A stretch of DNA of 9,834 nucleotides from Alphaproteobacteria bacterium UBA1303 (lineage in GTDB: Bacteria; Pseudomonadota; Alphaproteobacteria; Micropepsales; Micropepsaceae). This document shows, in pieces, positions 6,343 through 9,834 of this stretch. The DNA lies in NCBI GenBank assembly GCA_002307315.1, contig DBTZ01000057.1, positions 1-9,834 on the forward strand. The letters are read 5' to 3'. The notes beneath the pieces were generated by a model that saw nothing but the letters and a program-made list of their open reading frames with translations, did no database searches and was not told the origin of the DNA. Positions within the stretch are counted from its first letter, which is position 1, and every line of letters starts with the position of its first letter. The position numbers and the translations under genes are program-made.

Positions 6343-7755
6343 ATGAACGACAATTCCAAACCCGTTTTGCGTTTCGCTCCTTCGCCCACCGGAATGTTGC
6401 ACATCGGCGGGGCGCGCACCGCCTTGTTCAACTGGCTGTACGCCCGCCACACCGGCGGCCGCTTCGTGCTGCGCATCGAGGACACCGACCGGATACGCTC
6501 GACCCCGCAAGCGGTGGCCGCGATCCTGAACGGCTTGACCTGGCTGGGCCTCGATTGGGACGAGGAGCCGATCTATCAGTTCGCCCGCGCCGACCGCCAT
6601 CGCGAGGTCGCCGAAAAACTGCTGGCCGAAGGCAAGGCCTATCGCTGCTACGCCACGCCCGAAGAGTTGACTTCGATGCGCGAGGAACAGCGCAAGAACG
6701 GCAAGCCGGTGCGCTATGACGGGCGCTGGCGGGATCGCGATCCGGCGGATGCGCCGCTAGGTGTACCCTATGCGGTTCGTCTCAAGGCGCGCCAAGGCGG
6801 CGAGACCGTGGTGCATGATGTGATCCAGGGCGACGTCACCTTCGCCAACGCCCAGCTCGACGACATGATTTTGCTGCGCAGCGACGGCAATCCCACCTAC
6901 ATGCTGGCGGTGGTGGTGGACGATTTCGACATGGGCATCACCCACATCATCCGCGGCGACGATCACCTCAACAATGCCGCCCGCCAGATGCAGATCATCG
7001 AGGCGATGGGCTGGCCGGCGCCGATCTACGGCCATGTGCCGCTGATCCACGGCCCCGACGGCGCCAAGCTGTCGAAACGCCACGGCGCCCAGGCGGTCGA
7101 GGAATACCGCGACATGGGATACTTGCCCGAGACCATGCGCAACTATCTTTTGCGGCTGGGCTGGAGCCACGGCAACGACGAGATCATTCCGACCGAACAG
7201 GCGATCGAATGGTTCAATCTGGAGGCCATCGGCAAAAGCCCGGCGCGGCTCGATTTCAAAAAGCTGGAAAACCTCAACGCCCATTACATCCGCGAAAAGA
7301 GCGACGCGGTGCTGGTCGACGAGATCGCCGCCTGGATCGGCCGCGAGACGCCGCCCAAGACGCTTTCCGATCTTGCCCGCGCCCGGCTTATCAAAGCGAT
7401 GCCGCCCCTAAAGGAACGCGCCAAGACGATGGGCGAGTTGGCGGGCTCGGCCGCCTTCCTGTTCGACGACGGCCCGCGAACCCTCGACGACAAGGCGGCG
7501 AAGATTTTGACCGCCGAAGGACGCGCGACGCTCGCCGCCTATCTTGCCGCCGTCGCCGGCGCGCCGTGGACGGCCGAGGCACTGGAGGAAAAGGCCAAGG
7601 CACTGGCAGAAGAAAAGAGCATCAAGCTCGGCGCCGTGGCGCAGCCGATCCGCGCAGGACTCACCGGCCGCACCACCTCGCCGCCGATTTTCGCCATGCT
7701 GGACGTGCTGGGCGAGGCGGAATCGCTGGCGCGCCTCAAGGCCTTCACGGACTGA
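6343..7755 (+). CDS. gltX: Glutamyl-tRNA synthetase (class I)
   Basis: This 470-residue cytosolic enzyme charges tRNA-Glu with glutamate using ATP. The Rossmann catalytic domain starts at once with RFAPSPTGMLHIGGARTALF; His20-Ile21-Gly22-Gly23 is the HIGH-type motif. RIEDTD follows near residues 46-51 and a KMSKS-type loop KLSKR at 242-246. The C-terminal helical anticodon-binding region runs from about 310 to the end. Length equals the family norm (about 470). The start is supported by the motif lying right after it, despite a weak ribosome binding site. Many alphaproteobacteria carry two GltX paralogues, one able to mischarge tRNA-Gln for GatCAB; which one this is cannot be told here. In related genomes gltX is normally next to gltA, from which it is here separated by about 1.3 kb. 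Confidence 0.97.
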   Translation: MNDNSKPVLRFAPSPTGMLHIGGARTALFNWLYARHTGGRFVLRIEDTDRIRSTPQAVAAILNGLTWLGLDWDEEPIYQFARADRHREVAEKLLAEGKAYRCYATPEELTSMREEQRKNGKPVRYDGRWRDRDPADAPLGVPYAVRLKARQGGETVVHDVIQGDVTFANAQLDDMILLRSDGNPTYMLAVVVDDFDMGITHIIRGDDHLNNAARQMQIIEAMGWPAPIYGHVPLIHGPDGAKLSKRHGAQAVEEYRDMGYLPETMRNYLLRLGWSHGNDEIIPTEQAIEWFNLEAIGKSPARLDFKKLENLNAHYIREKSDAVLVDEIAAWIGRETPPKTLSDLARARLIKAMPPLKERAKTMGELAGSAAFLFDDGPRTLDDKAAKILTAEGRATLAAYLAAVAGAPWTAEALEEKAKALAEEKSIKLGAVAQPIRAGLTGRTTSPPIFAMLDVLGEAESLARLKAFTD

Positions 7756-7995
7756 AATTTCAGGTACCGTCGTGCCCTGCCCCCTCGTCATCCCCGGCGA
7801 GGATGGCGCGTCGGGTGTGACGGACGTTCCGACGGAATCGCCGGCACTGACTTCGTTTGTCGGGCTTCCGCCCATTGCCGCGAATGGCAGGATCATTCTG
7901 TTCCAGAATAATCCAGTCGGATCAATGGCTAATATTGGTGCGATGCCCGAGCGACTCGTGTAAGTTCCAAGCTGGATATAGTGTTCGCCGGAACA
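7756..7995. other. gltX downstream region with an unrecognised 63-codon ORF
   Basis: These 240 bp follow the gltX stop. A 5-bp CATCC/GGATG hairpin at 7789-7805 has no T-run and is a poor terminator. A GTG-initiated frame at 7772-7963 (63 codons, ending ANIGAMPERLV) has no ribosome binding site and no match I recognise. From about 7860 the sequence becomes visibly richer in A and T than the neighbouring core genes, consistent with the left edge of foreign DNA. I would not call this ORF a gene without homologues. Confidence 0.35.
7982..7995. promoter_or_regulatory. Palindrome TGTTC-N4-GAACA at the methyltransferase start
   Basis: Perfect 5-bp arms (7982-7986 / 7991-7995) flank GCCG and end directly against the ATG at 7996. 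A dimeric protein bound here would block transcription or translation initiation of the methyltransferase remnant. Restriction-modification genes are often controlled by C-proteins or by the methyltransferase itself, so a control site is plausible. It differs from the LexA box orientation and spacing seen at lexA. Confidence 0.3.
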
Positions 7996-8301
7996 ATGAT
8001 CAGTAACAATTTGAAAGTAATAGACCTCTTTTGTGGGGCTGGTGGGCTGTCTCAGGGCTTCTGTCGCGCTGGATTCAGCGTCCTCGCGGCCAATGATTCG
8101 GACGAATTCGCGGGCGCGACCTTCTCGGCATCTCATCCCGAAGCCCGCTTTCTGCACGGCCCTATCGAGCAAGTCGGCTCGCAAAAGCTTTTCGAGGCTA
8201 CCGACATCAGGCAAGGCGAACTTGACTGTCTAATCGGCGGCCCTCCGTGCCAGGGATTTAGCACGGCGGGCGAACGGGATGGCTCCGATCCGCGTATGTA
8301 G
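7996..8301 (+). pseudogene. DNA (cytosine-5-)-methyltransferase, N-terminal remnant
   Basis: The 101 codons encode the start of a C5-cytosine DNA methyltransferase, which methylates cytosine in a specific DNA site, usually within a restriction-modification system. Motif I (SAM binding) is VIDLFCGAGGLSQGF at about 8-22. Motif IV is GGPPCQGFS at 81-89 with the catalytic Cys85. The frame then reads GERDGSDPR, where homologues continue towards motif V, and hits TAG after one more codon. Motifs VI (ENV), VIII, IX and X and the target-recognition domain are absent, against a usual length of 300-450 residues, so the product cannot be an active methylase. ATG 7996 fits the family N-terminus better than GTG 7981. 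The break coincides with a new coding frame from another ORF, which suggests an internal deletion rather than a point mutation. Confidence 0.85.
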
Positions 8302-8552
8302 GCGACGACGCCTGGAAACACATTCAAACACGCTCTGGCCCGACGATGGCGACCTTTGTCGAGAAGTACGTGCGCCAACCTATCGAGGCGCTGGACGAAC
8401 ATTCCGTTCGGCTGCTCGATCTTTCAATTTCCTCCCGCGACAATCACGAGTTCAAGCTTCGGCTGGGCGACGGGAAAGGCGCCCACGAATGGATGATCCG
8501 TCGCACTGAAATCACTGAACTCAGCGCAGGCGAGGACGAGGACGAGGAGTAG
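8295..8552 (+). pseudogene. C-terminal fragment of an unidentified ORF joined to the methyltransferase remnant
   Basis: In a different frame from the methyltransferase, an open frame runs through the break and ends at TAG 8552. From about 8295 it reads YVGDDAWKHIQTRSGP, then MATFVEKYVRQPIEALDEHS, and finishes with a strongly acidic tail, AGEDEDEE. It has coding-like codon choice and an amphipathic, mixed-charge composition. The ATG at 8346 would give a 68-residue protein but has no ribosome binding site, and sensible codons continue upstream of it, so a 5'-truncated gene is more likely than an intact small one. I do not recognise the family. Since it directly follows a methyltransferase remnant it may be the tail of a partner gene from the same defence locus; that is inference. 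Confidence 0.55.
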
Positions 8553-8797
8553 GCAAAGCCCCACCTCATGCATTTGTGCCTTGCTATGCCTTTGCAGTCG
8601 ATCGCGGAGGCCGCGCCGCCGGTCGGGCCATGCCGGCCGCGGCCATCGCCCACCTGAGCTTATCCCATCCGTCCGAGACGGGTGTAGACTGCCGGTTTTA
8701 AATGCCGCCCTGTGCGCGTGCCTTCACCCCACGCAAGATGGCGGCCATGCCTTGCGCGGGACCCTGCGCCGGGAAGAGCCACAGACCGGGGGGGGAA

Positions 8798-8809
8798 CAC
8801 CATTTGGTG
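8798..8809. repeat. Palindrome CACCA-TT-TGGTG
   Basis: Perfect 5-bp arms around two bases, directly after the eight-G run and about 155 bp upstream of the gltA promoter. A regulator site is possible, but the distance and lack of a second copy make this weak. Confidence 0.25.
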
Positions 8810-8871
8810 CAAACAACGATCAATATGTTGGGGAAACGGCGAATGAAGACGGCACCTATGGTAGCTGTTCC

Positions 8872-8895
8872 AGCGAGATTTCAGAGCGAGATTTC
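8872..8895 (+). repeat. Tandem direct repeat AGCGAGATTTC x2
   Basis: Two identical 11-bp copies (8872-8882 and 8885-8895) are separated by AG, a 13-bp period. The copies lie about 70-90 bp upstream of the gltA -35 region, on one face-shifted helical turn. They could be a duplicated activator half-site or a replication-slippage product. Confidence 0.45.
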
Positions 8896-8962
8896 GCAGC
8901 CGGGCAAGATTCCCCCCGCCGGCCTAATTTTCGGGCAAAATCGGCACCTGCCATAAAACTGG

Positions 8963-8992
8963 ATGACGAAGGGAAAATGTTGCATCTATAAT
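8963..8992 (+). promoter_or_regulatory. gltA promoter with consensus -10
   Basis: A perfect TATAAT (8987-8992) is preceded, after 18 bp, by ATGACG (8963-8968), a partial -35 match. The predicted start near 8999 gives a leader of about 36 nt before the gltA ATG. It shows that gltA has its own promoter and does not depend on read-through from gltX across the interrupted interval. Confidence 0.55.
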
Positions 8993-9034
8993 AGTTGAAA
9001 AGAAAAGACGACAGACACAGGCTGGAGTGGTGCG

Positions 9035-9834
9035 ATGAGAGAAAGTAAGTCGGTTCCGTCCGATAAGGCCGTTCTCGTTCTAGGAGATAAATCCTACAGC
9101 TTGACGACGCTGGGCGGCAGCCTGGGCCCGGATGTCATCGACATCCGCAATCTCTACAAGGAAACCGGATTTTTCACCTACGATCCGGGCTTCACCTCGA
9201 CCGCCTCCTGCGAAAGCGACATCACCTTCATCGACGGCGACAAGGGCATTCTGCTCTATCGCGGTTATCCCATCGACCAGTTGGCCGAACATTCGACCTT
9301 TTTGGAGGTCTGCTATCTTCTGCTCTACGGCAATTTGCCGTCCGTGCAGGAGATGGAAAAGTTCAAGTACACCATCACCCATCACACTCTGGTGCATGAA
9401 CAACTGGCGGCGTTCTATCGCGGCTTCCGTCGTGACGCCCACCCGATGGCGGTCCTATGCGGCGTCGTCGGGGCGCTGTCGGCGTTCTACCACGACTCCA
9501 CCGACATCAACGATCCCGAACAGCGGGAACTGGCCAGCCACCGGCTGATCGCCAAGCTGCCGACCATCACCGCGATGGCCTTCCGCTATTCCACCGGCCA
9601 TCCCTTCGTCTATCCCCAGAACAAGCTGGGCTACACCGAGAATTTCCTGCGCATGTGCTTCTCGGTGCCGTCCGAGGAATACGAGGTCAATTCGGTGCTG
9701 GCCAAGGCGCTGGACACCATCTTCATCCTGCATGCCGATCACGAGCAGAACGCCTCGACCTCCACCGTGCGGCTCGCCGGTTCGTCGGGGGCCAACCCGT
9801 TCGCCTGCGTCGCCGCCGGCATCGCCTGCCTGTG
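9035..9834 (+). CDS. gltA: Citrate synthase, type II (partial, 3' end outside window)
   Basis: This is the entry enzyme of the TCA cycle, condensing acetyl-CoA and oxaloacetate to citrate in the cytoplasm. The first 266 codons are present (hexameric NADH-sensitive family normally about 430). The N-terminal small domain is followed by the conserved block FTYDPGFTSTASCES (about 48-62), the helical core with RGYPIDQLAEHS (about 84-95), and ILHADHEQNASTSTVR with His233 and His236, then AGSSGANPFACVAAGIACL at the edge. The catalytic HGGAN histidine and the C-terminal Asp lie beyond the window. GGAG at 9024-9027 is seven bases before ATG 9035. It lies downstream of gltX as in other alphaproteobacteria, but about 1.3 kb away instead of close by. 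Confidence 0.97.
   Translation, partial: MRESKSVPSDKAVLVLGDKSYSLTTLGGSLGPDVIDIRNLYKETGFFTYDPGFTSTASCESDITFIDGDKGILLYRGYPIDQLAEHSTFLEVCYLLLYGNLPSVQEMEKFKYTITHHTLVHEQLAAFYRGFRRDAHPMAVLCGVVGALSAFYHDSTDINDPEQRELASHRLIAKLPTITAMAFRYSTGHPFVYPQNKLGYTENFLRMCFSVPSEEYEVNSVLAKALDTIFILHADHEQNASTSTVRLAGSSGANPFACVAAGIACL

Larger units (their letters stand above)
8553..8962. other. About 410 bp with no recognisable gene upstream of the gltA promoter
   Basis: Open frames exist here (for example 8581-8991 and 8702-8956 on plus, 8444-8653 on minus), but none has a ribosome binding site, a known motif or a convincing protein composition, and they overlap one another. The stretch contains an eight-G run (8788-8795), a CACCA-TT-TGGTG palindrome (8798-8809) and an 11-bp tandem repeat (8872-8895). 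I see no transposase motif, no terminal inverted repeats and no tRNA. It is either remnant DNA from the same event that left the methyltransferase fragment or the long upstream region of gltA. Confidence 0.5.

Noticed and set aside
6289..6600. N-terminal extension of comEC to an ATG at 6600
   Set aside because: The extra 104 codons lie antisense to the gltX start and do not look like ComEC. GTG 6288 leads straight into the conserved N-terminal membrane region.
7408..8214. 268-codon minus-strand ORF spanning the gltX end and the methyltransferase remnant
   Set aside because: It is antisense to two clearly recognised coding segments and has no motif; its middle part across 7756-7995 was considered as a separate remnant but is not recognisable on this strand either.
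8396..8418. CGAAC-ATTCC-GTTCG inverted repeat as a second SOS site
   Set aside because: It lies inside the ORF fragment, the half-sites are inverted rather than direct, and the spacing is five instead of seven, so it does not match the LexA box found at lexA.
8702..8956. Possible small gene upstream of gltA
   Set aside because: No ribosome binding site, no hydrophobic or domain signature, and it overlaps another equally open frame (8581-8991).
7756..9034. Insertion sequence or CRISPR array in the gltX-gltA interval
   Set aside because: No transposase motif, paired terminal inverted repeats or target-site duplication could be found, and there is no regularly spaced repeat-spacer pattern. The only tandem repeat is two 11-bp copies.

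Overview
The window looks like a chromosomal segment of an alphaproteobacterium, probably Rhodospirillales-like. The reasons are the order lexA - comEC - gltX - gltA, a tRNA-Tyr / tRNA-Gly / tuf cluster, a high-GC codon bias in the core genes, and a LexA box of the alphaproteobacterial direct-repeat type (GAAC-N7-GAAC, the complement of GTTC-N7-GTTC). The order-level placement is inference.

Layout. Bases 1-423, minus strand: tRNA-Tyr(GTA), tRNA-Gly(TCC) and the first eight codons of tuf (EF-Tu), which leaves the window at base 1. Bases 705-1466, plus: rlmB, a 23S rRNA 2'-O-methyltransferase, divergent from the tRNAs. Bases 1490-3175, minus: a Tat-type exported type-B carboxylesterase, convergent with rlmB. 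Bases 3326-4196, plus: lexA, with a visible promoter, an overlapping SOS box and a strong ribosome binding site. Bases 4153-6288, minus: comEC, tail-to-tail with lexA and overlapping it by 44 bp. Bases 6343-7755, plus: gltX, divergent from comEC. Bases 9035-9834, plus: the first 266 codons of gltA (citrate synthase), cut by the window end.

The gltX-gltA interval (7756-9034) is the only accessory-looking part. It holds the N-terminal 101 codons of a C5-cytosine DNA methyltransferase, with motif I and the catalytic PCQ motif intact. A stop follows at the point where the family normally continues. Directly after it, in another frame, is the tail end of an unidentified ORF with an acidic C-terminus. 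The simplest reading is the scar of a restriction-modification or defence locus that lost its middle by deletion. About 400 bp after it contain no gene I can recognise, and then a good promoter leads into gltA.

Most of the window is housekeeping: translation (tRNAs, EF-Tu, RlmB, GltX), the SOS response (LexA), DNA uptake (ComEC) and central metabolism (GltA). I see no complete novel system. The points most worth a second look are the decayed methyltransferase locus and its unidentified partner fragment, the cysteine-containing non-hydrolase C-terminus of ComEC, and several perfect inverted repeats in gene leaders.
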